Position numbers and translations under genes: made by a program. A DNA stretch of 5,175 nucleotides from Betaproteobacteria bacterium (GTDB lineage: Bacteria > Pseudomonadota > Gammaproteobacteria > Burkholderiales > Burkholderiaceae_C). The notes under the pieces were generated by a model, which made no database searches, was not told where the DNA came from, and saw nothing but the letters and a program-made list of their open reading frames with translations. The stretch lies in contig RFSP01000141.1 in NCBI GenBank assembly GCA_009923895.1, forward strand, positions 1 through 5,175, in the 5' to 3' direction. Shown piece after piece: positions 1 to 5,175 of the stretch; position 1 is the first letter of the stretch, and every line of letters begins with the position of its first letter.

Positions 1-275
1 CCGCCGGCGGGGGCGCTGCCGGCACTCTCACCACCGGAAGCAGTACTGTCGGATTTGTTCGCGTCAGCTGCGCCAGGTTTCGCGCCATTCGAGCCATTTC
101 GAAAATCGGTAACGTACCAACCGGTGCCTTTCAACTGAAAGCCAGCGGCGGTGAGTTGTTTCTTGAATTTTGCCTCGCCGCAGGCGGGGCAGTCGGTAAG
201 CGGCGCGTCAGAGACTTTCTGCAGCGCGTCTTTCGCGAAGCCGCAGGCTTCGCAGCGGTAGGCGTAGATCGGCAT
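1..275 (-). CDS. FmdB-family zinc-ribbon protein (partial, C-terminus off the left edge)
   Basis: The visible 91 residues begin MPIYAYRCEACG and carry two CxxC pairs, C8/C11 and C29/C32, which together form a single zinc ribbon. The conserved FmdB-family block GFQLKGTGWYVTDF follows at residues 45-58. After about residue 60 the chain becomes a low-complexity Gly/Ser/Ala/Asp/Lys tail, typical of the variable C-terminus of this family, and its codons end in A or T more often than those of the neighbouring genes. Family members are called putative regulatory proteins after FmdB of the Methylophilus formamidase/amidase cluster, but their molecular role is unknown; binding of nucleic acid or protein through the ribbon is only a guess. 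The ATG is supported by a GAGGA Shine-Dalgarno six bases upstream. From memory, betaproteobacteria often have this gene upstream of a DUF502 gene and aspS; that part lies outside the window. The family assignment is secure, the function is not. Confidence 0.93.
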   Translation of the reverse strand, partial: MPIYAYRCEACGFAKDALQKVSDAPLTDCPACGEAKFKKQLTAAGFQLKGTGWYVTDFRNGSNGAKPGAADANKSDSTASGGESAGSAPAG

Positions 276-281
276 GTGGAG

Positions 282-286
282 TCCTC
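282..286 (-). promoter_or_regulatory. Ribosome binding site of the FmdB-family gene
   Basis: GAGGA on the minus strand lies six bases before the ATG at 275-273. This is a near-ideal spacing and fixes the start of the gene. Confidence 0.75.
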
Positions 287-301
287 GAAGGAAAACCCAC
301 A

Positions 302-307
302 ATTATA
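302..307 (-). promoter_or_regulatory. Candidate -10 box for the FmdB-family gene
   Basis: A perfect TATAAT is read on the minus strand and would start transcription near 295, giving a leader of about 20 nt that contains the GAGGA ribosome site. No TTGACA-like -35 is found 16-18 bp upstream (that stretch reads about GGTGCAGG), and there is no extended -10 TG. The promoter would therefore be weak or activator-dependent. The assignment rests on the hexamer and its position only. Confidence 0.45.
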
Positions 308-313
308 TGGCCT

Positions 314-340
314 GCTCGGCTCACCTGCACCGAGCCGAGC
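314..340. repeat. Perfect 9-bp inverted repeat between the symporter and FmdB genes
   Basis: GCTCGGCTC at 314-322 and GAGCCGAGC at 332-340 are exact reverse complements separated by a 9-base loop. The repeat starts 18 bases past the symporter stop codon and ends six bases upstream of the TATAAT box. On the minus strand the stem is followed by AGGCCATATAATTG, not a T-run, so it is not a canonical intrinsic terminator. It could be a hairpin that protects the 3' end of the symporter mRNA, a poor terminator, or an operator covering the -35 region of the FmdB promoter. Confidence 0.6.
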
Positions 341-358
341 GTCAGGGAAAAACGGGCT

Positions 359-1804
359 TCAGGATCCCACCAGCGAGTGATGGGAGCCGTGCCGGTTTTT
401 GATGACGACCTGCGGCCCCAACGAGCCGATCAGCATGCCCACCACGGCCATGATGAAACCCGCCAATTGCGCTGGCAAGGTCTCGCTGGCCCCGGTGGCC
501 AAAAACATGCCCCAAGACAGCAAGCCCAGCACAATGGAAAACACCGCCCCTTGTGTGGTGGCACGCTTCCAATAAAGCCCCGCCGCCAACGGCACAAACG
601 CACCGACCAGGGTCACTTGATAGGCCCCAGACACCATCTCATAGATGGGCGTGCCTTGCAGCAAGATCGCGTAGGTGCACACGCACACACTGAACACCAA
701 AACCGCCACACGCATGGTCCAAAGCTCTTGCCGATCCGACTGGCGCGGGAAAAACTGTCGCCAGATGTTCTCCACAAAAGTCACCGAAGGCGCCAACAGC
801 GTGGCCGATGCCGTGCTCTTGAGCGCTGAGAGCAAGGCCCCAAAGAAGATGACCTGCATGACAAAAGGCATGTGCTCCAACACCAAGGTGGGCAAGACCT
901 TTTGCGGATCTTCTTTGATGAGCGTGGCTGCCTGCTCGGGCATGATGATCAATGCGCTGGTGACCAAAAACATGGGCACGGCCGCAAACAGGATGTAGCA
1001 CACGCCACCGATGACCGGCCCCCGCGTAGCCGCCTTGAGATCCTTGGCTGACATGACCCGCTGAAACACATCCTGCTGAGGGATGGAGCCAAACATCATG
1101 GTGATGGCTGCAGCAATAAACGTCACAATTTGTGCCATGGTCGGCTCGGGCCAAAACCGAAACAGGTCTTTGCTCAGCGCCAGGTCGATGACTTTGTCCG
1201 CCCCTCCTGCCTGACCGGAAGCGAACACCGCAATGATGGCCAAGCCAACCACCAAGATGATCATCTGAATGAAGTCGGTCACGGCCACCGACCACATGCC
1301 ACCAAAGAGCGTGTAGGCCAGAATGGACGCCGTGCCCAAGATCATGCCCAGAGGGATGGAGATGGCGCCTGCCGACAACAGGTTGAACACCAGGCCGAGT
1401 GCGGTGACCTGTGCCGACACCCAGCCCAGATAGCTCAAAATGATGATGAGCGAACACGCCACTTCCACACCGCGTCCATAGCGTTCACGGTAGTAGTCGC
1501 TGATCGTCAACAAGGTCATCTTGTAGAGCTTGGCCGCGAAAAACAAGCCCACAAGAATCAAGCAGGTGCCGGCGCCAAAGGGATCTTCAACCACACTGCC
1601 CAGGCCACCCTGCACAAACTTGGCAGGAATGCCCAGCACGGTTTCAGAGCCGAACCAGGTCGCGAATGTGGTGGTGATGATCATCACCAAGGGCAAGTGA
1701 CGACCGGCGATGGCAAAGTCGGCGGTGGTCTTGACGCGCTTGGCTGCCCACAGCCCAATGGCAATGGTGGCCAACAGGTAGAAGATGACGAGGGTGAGCA
1801 GCAT
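359..1804 (-). CDS. Sodium:solute symporter (SSS/SLC5-like family), substrate unknown
   Basis: A complete 481-residue inner-membrane transporter with the length and hydrophobic pattern of the SSS family (about 13 membrane segments, LeuT fold). Family marks are AGRHLPL at 33-39, the unwound core helix around TTFATWFGSE (45-54), GGMWSVAVTDFIQ at 168-180, the loop QRVMSAKD at 248-255, and ALLSALKSTASATLLAPS at 323-340. Aligned by eye with E. coli PutP, Ser330/Thr331 match the sodium-binding Ser340/Thr341, and Ala48, Phe51 and Ala327 match backbone positions of the Na2 site. However, PutP Asp55 is replaced by Trp50, and Lys329 stands next to the Ser-Thr pair. The short hydrophilic tail contains a few histidines. 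The ATG has an AAGGA site seven bases upstream. The gene starts 27 nt after ubiB and probably shares its transcript. The substrate cannot be told from the sequence; proline, pantothenate or another organic solute are all possible. Confidence 0.94.
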   Translation of the reverse strand: MLLTLVIFYLLATIAIGLWAAKRVKTTADFAIAGRHLPLVMIITTTFATWFGSETVLGIPAKFVQGGLGSVVEDPFGAGTCLILVGLFFAAKLYKMTLLTISDYYRERYGRGVEVACSLIIILSYLGWVSAQVTALGLVFNLLSAGAISIPLGMILGTASILAYTLFGGMWSVAVTDFIQMIILVVGLAIIAVFASGQAGGADKVIDLALSKDLFRFWPEPTMAQIVTFIAAAITMMFGSIPQQDVFQRVMSAKDLKAATRGPVIGGVCYILFAAVPMFLVTSALIIMPEQAATLIKEDPQKVLPTLVLEHMPFVMQVIFFGALLSALKSTASATLLAPSVTFVENIWRQFFPRQSDRQELWTMRVAVLVFSVCVCTYAILLQGTPIYEMVSGAYQVTLVGAFVPLAAGLYWKRATTQGAVFSIVLGLLSWGMFLATGASETLPAQLAGFIMAVVGMLIGSLGPQVVIKNRHGSHHSLVGS

Positions 1805-1811
1805 GGGGCCG

Positions 1812-1816
1812 TCCTT
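1812..1816 (-). promoter_or_regulatory. Ribosome binding site of the symporter gene
   Basis: AAGGA on the minus strand lies seven bases before the ATG at 1804-1802, inside the 27-nt gap after the ubiB stop codon. The gap is too short for an obvious separate promoter, which supports co-transcription with ubiB. Confidence 0.65.
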
Positions 1817-1831
1817 GCGAGATTGTGCGAA

Positions 1832-3424
1832 TTATCCGTGGACCATTAGAAAGCGCATGAGCAGTGCGCCAAAGACAAAACCAAACGCTCCCCAGAGCAG
1901 TGCCTGAAGCAAGCGGTTGGTGCGCCTTTGCTCAGCCAGCAAGGCCGCCAGCAGCGCCGAGTCCTTTGATGCAGAGGCTGGAGGCTGCCCTTGTTGCAGG
2001 AGTGCCTGATGCCACAAGCGCGGCAACTCAGGCAGCAAGTGGGCATAACGAGGGGCCTCCACCTTCACGCGGTCCACCAATGCACGCCACCCCACCTGCT
2101 CACTCATCCAACGCTCCAAAAAAGGCTTGGCCGTGGTCCACAAATCCAACTCCGGGTCCAACTCCCGCCCCAGACCTTCCACATTCAACAAGGTCTTTTG
2201 CAAGAGCACCAACTGAGGTTGAATTTCTACATTGAACCGGCGCGACGCTTGGAACAGCCGCATCAAGACCTGACCGAGAGAAATGTCTTTGAGGGGTCGC
2301 TCAAACTGGGGCTCACACACGGCTCGGATGGCGCTCTCCAAGGCGTCGACCCGGGTGCCAGGAGGCACCCACCCCGATTCCAGGTGAAGTTCGGCCACCC
2401 GCTTGTAGTCTCGACGGAAGAACGCAATGAAGTTGTGTGCCAGGTACTGCTTGTCGCTCTCGTTGAGCGTGCCGATGATGCCGAAATCCAGCGCAACGTA
2501 GCGACCAAAGGTGTCAGGCTCGATGCTGACCTGAATGTTGCCGGGGTGCATGTCGGCGTGGAAAAAACCATCTCGAAACACCTGCGTGAAGAAGATGGTG
2601 ACGCCGTCTTGAGCGAGTTTTTTGAAATCAATCCCCGCGTCGCGCAAACGCTGTACTTGCCCAATGGGCACCCCGTCCATGCGCTCCATGACGATGACGT
2701 TGGTGGTGCACAGGTCCCAGATCATCTCGGGCACCATGACCAAGTTCAAACCCTGCATATTGCGCCGCAACTGAGTGGCGTTGGCGGCTTCTCGCACCAA
2801 ATCCAGCTCGTCGTGCAAATGCATGTCGAATTCGGCCACCACCTCGCGGGGTTTGAGCCGACGGCCGTCGGCACTGATGCGCTCCAACCAGCGCGCCAGC
2901 GTGTGCAGCAAGTCCAGGTCGTCTTCAATGGCGGCCAGCATCCCCGGTCTCAAGACCTTGACCGCCACCTCTCTGCCGCCCCCGGGGCGTCCTGGGTCGA
3001 TCTCGTCTCGCAACCGTGCGAAATGCACTTGGGCGATTGACGCACTCGCCACCGGCTGTGCATCAAAGCGTGCAAACACCTCCTCGATGCGGCGGCCCAA
3101 GGCCTTCTCAACCAAGCCAGCCGCCACTTGTGCATCGAAGGGCGGCACGCGGTCTTGCAACAAGGTCAGCTCATTGGCCACATCCAACGGCAACAAATCA
3201 CGCCGCGTGGACAACACCTGCCCGAACTTGACGAAGATGGGACCCAGCGCTTCCAGCGCCTTTCTCAGACGCACTCCGCGAGGATCGGAATAGTCTCGGC
3301 CCAAACTCCACAGCCGTGCCAACACCCGGGCCCAGGGCTGGCGCACACCCCGCAGCGCCATCTCTACGAGCCCGAAGCGCCAAACGATGAACAAAATGGT
3401 CGTCAGGCGCACCAAGCGTCTCAT
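1832..3424 (-). CDS. ubiB: UbiB, atypical protein-kinase-like ATPase of ubiquinone biosynthesis
   Basis: A 530-residue member of the UbiB/ADCK/Coq8 family (E. coli UbiB has 546). Family marks in order: the KxGQ motif KFGQ at 66-69 in [19 protein letters not shown]; the alanine-rich loop ASASIAQVH at 126-134, which replaces the kinase glycine loop; the nucleotide-binding Lys156 in [18 protein letters not shown] at 206-215; the catalytic loop [10 protein letters not shown] with Asp291 and Asn296; and the metal-binding LDFG with Asp313. A hydrophobic C-terminal segment at about 506-527 anchors it in the inner membrane. UbiB proteins hydrolyse ATP and support the late steps of coenzyme Q synthesis, probably by making lipid intermediates accessible; protein kinase activity is not established. 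The frame is open upstream for 52 more codons, but the ATG at 3424 is chosen because it starts the conserved MRRL segment, has a GGAGGG site six bases upstream, and overlaps the ubiJ stop as ATGA, suggesting translational coupling. Confidence 0.97.
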   Translation of the reverse strand: MRRLVRLTTILFIVWRFGLVEMALRGVRQPWARVLARLWSLGRDYSDPRGVRLRKALEALGPIFVKFGQVLSTRRDLLPLDVANELTLLQDRVPPFDAQVAAGLVEKALGRRIEEVFARFDAQPVASASIAQVHFARLRDEIDPGRPGGGREVAVKVLRPGMLAAIEDDLDLLHTLARWLERISADGRRLKPREVVAEFDMHLHDELDLVREAANATQLRRNMQGLNLVMVPEMIWDLCTTNVIVMERMDGVPIGQVQRLRDAGIDFKKLAQDGVTIFFTQVFRDGFFHADMHPGNIQVSIEPDTFGRYVALDFGIIGTLNESDKQYLAHNFIAFFRRDYKRVAELHLESGWVPPGTRVDALESAIRAVCEPQFERPLKDISLGQVLMRLFQASRRFNVEIQPQLVLLQKTLLNVEGLGRELDPELDLWTTAKPFLERWMSEQVGWRALVDRVKVEAPRYAHLLPELPRLWHQALLQQGQPPASASKDSALLAALLAEQRRTNRLLQALLWGAFGFVFGALLMRFLMVHG

Positions 3425-3945
3425 GGCCGACCCTCCGGTCCCGGGCCAACGCCCCCTTTCCAAGACACGATGGCCTGCTTGAGCCAAGAGCCCCATTGCA
3501 TGACCGCATGGGCTGCGGCCGGTCCGAAGATCCGCTCCACATCCGCCGCCACATCCCATCGAACATGGGCCAGCAACCACTGCACATCGGCTGCCAGCTG
3601 CGCATCACCATCCACCTGCACGCTGGGCGTGTCTCCCGAGGCCAATTGCATCAACAAAGCAGGCGGGTTCGAGGCGTCCAATCTCACCCGCAGATCGGCC
3701 GCGTCGACAGGCGCAGAACCGCACCACTCCAGCAAACCGGCGGGGGTGATGCGAAACCCCAACGCAGGACAAGGCGGCAACCAAGCCGGCCAGCCCTCGA
3801 CCTCCATCACCACCACACGCTGTGCATGCGGCCGCATCTTGTCCAAGGCGGCATCCTCTGAACTCAGCACGTGGTTGAGCGCCAAGGTGAGCCGCTCCAT
3901 GGCAGCCGGCACCAGCCAAGCTTGGAGATTGAGGGGGTCGATCAT
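3421..3945 (-). CDS. ubiJ: UbiJ-like SCP2-domain accessory factor of ubiquinone biosynthesis
   Basis: A 174-residue soluble protein. It opens with [27 protein letters not shown], the usual amphipathic start of UbiJ, followed by an SCP2-like (sterol carrier protein 2) fold to about residue 120, with the strand and turn [16 protein letters not shown] at 109-124. [17 protein letters not shown] at 130-146 matches the E. coli UbiJ region that reads roughly W-D-x-E-x-D-L-x-R-x-x-G-D. In E. coli UbiJ binds lipids and forms the soluble Ubi complex with UbiK and the hydroxylases. It lies directly before ubiB here as in the E. coli ubiE-ubiJ-ubiB operon, overlapping it by 4 bp. It ends soon after residue 160 in [13 protein letters not shown], so the C-terminal coiled coil of E. 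coli UbiJ (201 residues) seems absent. The ATG at 3945 is preferred over a TTG at 3990 that would add 15 residues without a ribosome site; no strong Shine-Dalgarno precedes either. The assignment combines weak sequence similarity with strong context. Confidence 0.85.
   Translation of the reverse strand: MIDPLNLQAWLVPAAMERLTLALNHVLSSEDAALDKMRPHAQRVVVMEVEGWPAWLPPCPALGFRITPAGLLEWCGSAPVDAADLRVRLDASNPPALLMQLASGDTPSVQVDGDAQLAADVQWLLAHVRWDVAADVERIFGPAAAHAVMQWGSWLKQAIVSWKGGVGPGPEGRP
3431..3436 (-). promoter_or_regulatory. Ribosome binding site that sets the ubiB start
   Basis: GGAGGG on the minus strand lies six bases before the ubiB ATG and within the last codons of ubiJ. It decides for the start at 3424 over the longer open frame, which would begin inside ubiJ. 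Confidence 0.75.
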
Positions 3946-3951
3946 TCCGGC

Positions 3952-3957
3952 ATTGTA
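3952..3957 (-). promoter_or_regulatory. Possible -10 box immediately upstream of ubiJ
   Basis: TACAAT on the minus strand matches the -10 consensus at five of six positions and ends six bases before the ubiJ ATG. Transcription would begin at or next to the start codon, giving a leaderless or nearly leaderless message; this fits the lack of a good Shine-Dalgarno. There is no -35 match at the usual distance (CGCAGG), so chance is a real alternative. Confidence 0.25.
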
Positions 3958-3992
3958 GGGAGGCGCCGCCCTGCCCTGCGCCGCACCCAAAA

Positions 3993-4008
3993 ATTGCGCG
4001 CGCGCAAT
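3993..4008. repeat. Perfect 16-bp palindrome in the divergent intergenic region
   Basis: ATTGCGCGCGCGCAAT is its own reverse complement, with no mismatch and no spacer. It lies 47 bp upstream of the ubiJ ATG and 57 bp upstream of the barrel-gene ATG, inside the 120-bp region between the two divergent genes. The position and symmetry suit an operator for a dimeric regulator; it also contains a T-N11-A pair as in LysR-type sites. Its centre is 12 bp of strictly alternating purine and pyrimidine, which is prone to Z-DNA. A matching regulator cannot be named. The rest of 3946-4065 shows no clear -35/-10 pair on either strand. Confidence 0.55.
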
Positions 4009-4056
4009 GACGATCTCCCCAACTTCGCCGATGGTGAACGCCCTGAGGATGTGGTT

Positions 4057-4061
4057 GGGAG
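4057..4061 (+). promoter_or_regulatory. Ribosome binding site of the barrel-protein gene
   Basis: GGGAG lies four bases before the first ATG (4066) and seven before the second, in-frame ATG (4069). The spacing favours 4069, so the protein may start one Met later than the annotated maximum. Confidence 0.5.
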
Positions 4062-4065
4062 AATC

Positions 4066-5175
4066 ATGATGTTTGATTTGAGGACGGGTCGCTCACTCCT
4101 TGCGCGTTGTACGCGTTGTGCGCGATGGCCAAAAGGGCTGATGGCCGGCGTGCTGTGCGCGGCGTTCAGCGGGGCTTGGGCCGACGACGCAGCCCCCTGG
4201 GTGGCGCAGGGCCTGTTTGTGTGGAGCCAGGAGAGCAACCTGTTGCGCTTCTCAGACGCCGAGGTGGCTTCGGGATTGACGACGTCTGACACCGCCCGAA
4301 CAGCAAGGCTCTCACTGGGATGGCACCCCCGCTGGGGACGCCAGCGTCTGAACGCGGAATTGGCCCTGGGCCGCCAACAATTCAGCCGATTCAGCCTCTA
4401 CAACCATGACGAGCACGACCTCCACCTGGGATGGGACTGGCAAACGGCAGACCATCTCAGTGGCGCGATCCAAGCCCATGACCTTCAGCACCTGTCGCAG
4501 CTGCGTCCATATGGCATCGGCCTGCTGACCGTGCCCAACCTCGAATCCACCCAGCAAGTTCAGGCCCTGGCCCGCTGGGGGTTGGCCTCTACCATGGGGC
4601 TCGAAGCCTCGCTAGAAGGTCGACGGGTTGAGTATTCGGCCCAGCAAGCCCGTGCCGATGACTACCACCAACACACGGCCGGCCTGGCCTGGCGATCGGC
4701 GCCATCGGCCGCCATGCTGTGGGGGCTGGGTTTGCGGGCCACGCAGGGACGGTATCCGCACCGGTTTGAAGCCCTGACCAGCGCACGCAACGACGATGCC
4801 TTTCAAGGTCGTTTTGTGGACCTGATTTTGCAGTGGATGCCCGAAGCGGGCCGCTCGCCCCACCAGTGGGAGGGGCGATTGAGCAGCGGACGCACCACTT
4901 ACGACGTGGACACCTCGCGCAATGTGTCGGGGCTTTTTGGGCGGGTGCGCTGGTTGTGGCAGCCTCTGGCAGGCTTGCACCTGGACACCGCATGGACGCG
5001 GGAACCCGGTCAAGATGCCTATTTCGCCACGCTGGTGGCGCCGGCTGCGGAGGTAAGGGGCTCAGCACCTGCCGCCGTGGCTCCCATCGAAGCCACCCGC
5101 CTCACCCACAAGCTGCAGCTGATGGCCTCGGCCGATGTCACCGCCAAAACTCAGGTGCAACTGGGGGCGGGCACG
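4066..5175 (+). CDS. Secreted outer-membrane beta-barrel protein, EpsL/BBP2-like (partial, C-terminus off the right edge)
   Basis: The frame stays open for 370 codons to the window edge. The start MMFDLRTGRSLLARCTRCARWPKG is a long basic n-region, followed by the hydrophobic stretch LMAGVLCAAFSGAWA and a likely signal-peptidase I site AWA|DD after residue 39. The mature part has many alternating polar/aromatic-hydrophobic strands (for example 78-88, 94-106, 117-125, 130-138, 248-257, 290-299), as in porin-like barrels. QGLFVWSQESNLLRFSD at 48-64 resembles the N-terminal DDNLFRL-type motif of EpsL-like proteins of exopolysaccharide operons, and RLSLGWHPRWGRQRLNAELALGRQQFSRFS resembles their next strands. 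A Pro/Ala-rich stretch at about 325-340 looks like an exposed loop. Such proteins are thought to sit in the outer membrane and help polymer export, but the function here is inferred from resemblance only. It is divergent from ubiJ. Other barrel families (generic porin 2, uncharacterised outer-membrane proteins) remain possible. Confidence 0.8.
   Translation, partial: MMFDLRTGRSLLARCTRCARWPKGLMAGVLCAAFSGAWADDAAPWVAQGLFVWSQESNLLRFSDAEVASGLTTSDTARTARLSLGWHPRWGRQRLNAELALGRQQFSRFSLYNHDEHDLHLGWDWQTADHLSGAIQAHDLQHLSQLRPYGIGLLTVPNLESTQQVQALARWGLASTMGLEASLEGRRVEYSAQQARADDYHQHTAGLAWRSAPSAAMLWGLGLRATQGRYPHRFEALTSARNDDAFQGRFVDLILQWMPEAGRSPHQWEGRLSSGRTTYDVDTSRNVSGLFGRVRWLWQPLAGLHLDTAWTREPGQDAYFATLVAPAAEVRGSAPAAVAPIEATRLTHKLQLMASADVTAKTQVQLGAGT
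4103..4119 (+). repeat. In-frame 9-bp tandem repeat in the signal-peptide coding region
   Basis: CGCGTTGT occurs at 4103-4110 and again at 4112-4119 with a period of nine bases, that is three codons. It encodes the sequence A-R-C-T-R-C-A-R at residues 13-20 of the barrel protein, doubling an Arg-Cys pair in the basic n-region of its signal peptide. It could be a short slippage duplication or just Arg/Cys codon coincidence. Confidence 0.6.

Noticed and set aside
314..340. Intrinsic terminator for the symporter transcript
   Set aside because: The stem is strong, but no T-run follows it on the minus strand, so it is listed as an inverted repeat only.
639..1457. A 272-codon minus-strand frame inside the symporter gene
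   Set aside because: An out-of-frame shadow of the symporter, very rich in His and Gly, with no ribosome site or domain.
1130..1849. A 239-codon plus-strand open frame opposite the symporter
   Set aside because: Antisense to a complete transporter gene, with His/Gln/Gly-rich translation and no family resemblance.
1991..3040. A 349-codon plus-strand open frame opposite ubiB
   Set aside because: It lies fully antisense to the well-conserved ubiB, has a composition of Gln/His/Arg-rich low-complexity protein typical of reversed high-GC codons, and shows no recognisable domain.
3425..3580. A 52-codon N-terminal extension of UbiB
   Set aside because: It overlaps ubiJ, does not resemble UbiB N-termini, and the internal ATG at 3424 has a good ribosome site and a classic ATGA overlap.
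3128..3958. A 276-codon plus-strand frame opposite ubiJ and the start of ubiB
   Set aside because: Antisense to two recognised genes and low-complexity in translation.
3946..4065. A continuation of the ubiJ frame upstream to about 4085
   Set aside because: The frame is open and reads plausibly, but has no ATG or GTG start with a ribosome site, and UbiJ homologues begin at the MIDPL-like segment.
4589..5068. Two minus-strand frames of 159 and 133 codons opposite the barrel gene
   Set aside because: The plus-strand frame is open to the window edge and has a signal peptide and barrel-like strands; the reverse frames are Pro/Ala/Arg-rich shadows.

Overview
The window is GC-rich, with dense, codon-biased coding sequence. 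It looks like a chromosomal segment of a betaproteobacterium, most likely Burkholderiales and probably Comamonadaceae. This placement is inferred from GC content, the protein sequences and gene content (an FmdB-type zinc ribbon, a sodium:solute symporter and ubiB/ubiJ side by side); it was not tested by any search.

Layout, left to right. (1) Positions 1-275, minus strand: the N-terminal part of an FmdB-family zinc-ribbon protein, cut by the left edge. (2) Positions 276-358: a short intergenic gap with a perfect 9-bp inverted repeat and a TATAAT box that probably serves the FmdB gene. (3) Positions 359-1804, minus: a complete SSS-family (solute:sodium symporter) membrane transporter of unknown substrate. 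(4) Positions 1832-3424, minus: ubiB, the atypical kinase/ATPase of ubiquinone biosynthesis. (5) Positions 3421-3945, minus: an SCP2-type accessory protein best read as UbiJ, overlapping ubiB by ATGA. (6) Positions 3946-4065: a 120-bp divergent intergenic region with a perfect 16-bp palindrome. (7) Positions 4066-5175, plus: the start of a secreted outer-membrane beta-barrel protein resembling EpsL-type exopolysaccharide proteins, cut by the right edge.

ubiJ, ubiB and the symporter are co-directional and tightly packed (4-bp overlap, then a 27-nt gap), so they probably form one transcription unit read leftwards. UbiJ and UbiB act together in the late, lipid-facing steps of ubiquinone synthesis; the symporter is probably only a co-transcribed passenger. 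The FmdB gene probably has its own promoter. The barrel gene is read the other way from the shared intergenic region.

I found no RNA gene, CRISPR array, insertion sequence or clear new system. The most interesting leads are unusual residues around the expected sodium site of the symporter (Lys329 and Trp50), the 16-bp palindrome between the divergent genes, and an in-frame 9-bp duplication that puts two cysteines in the signal peptide of the barrel protein.
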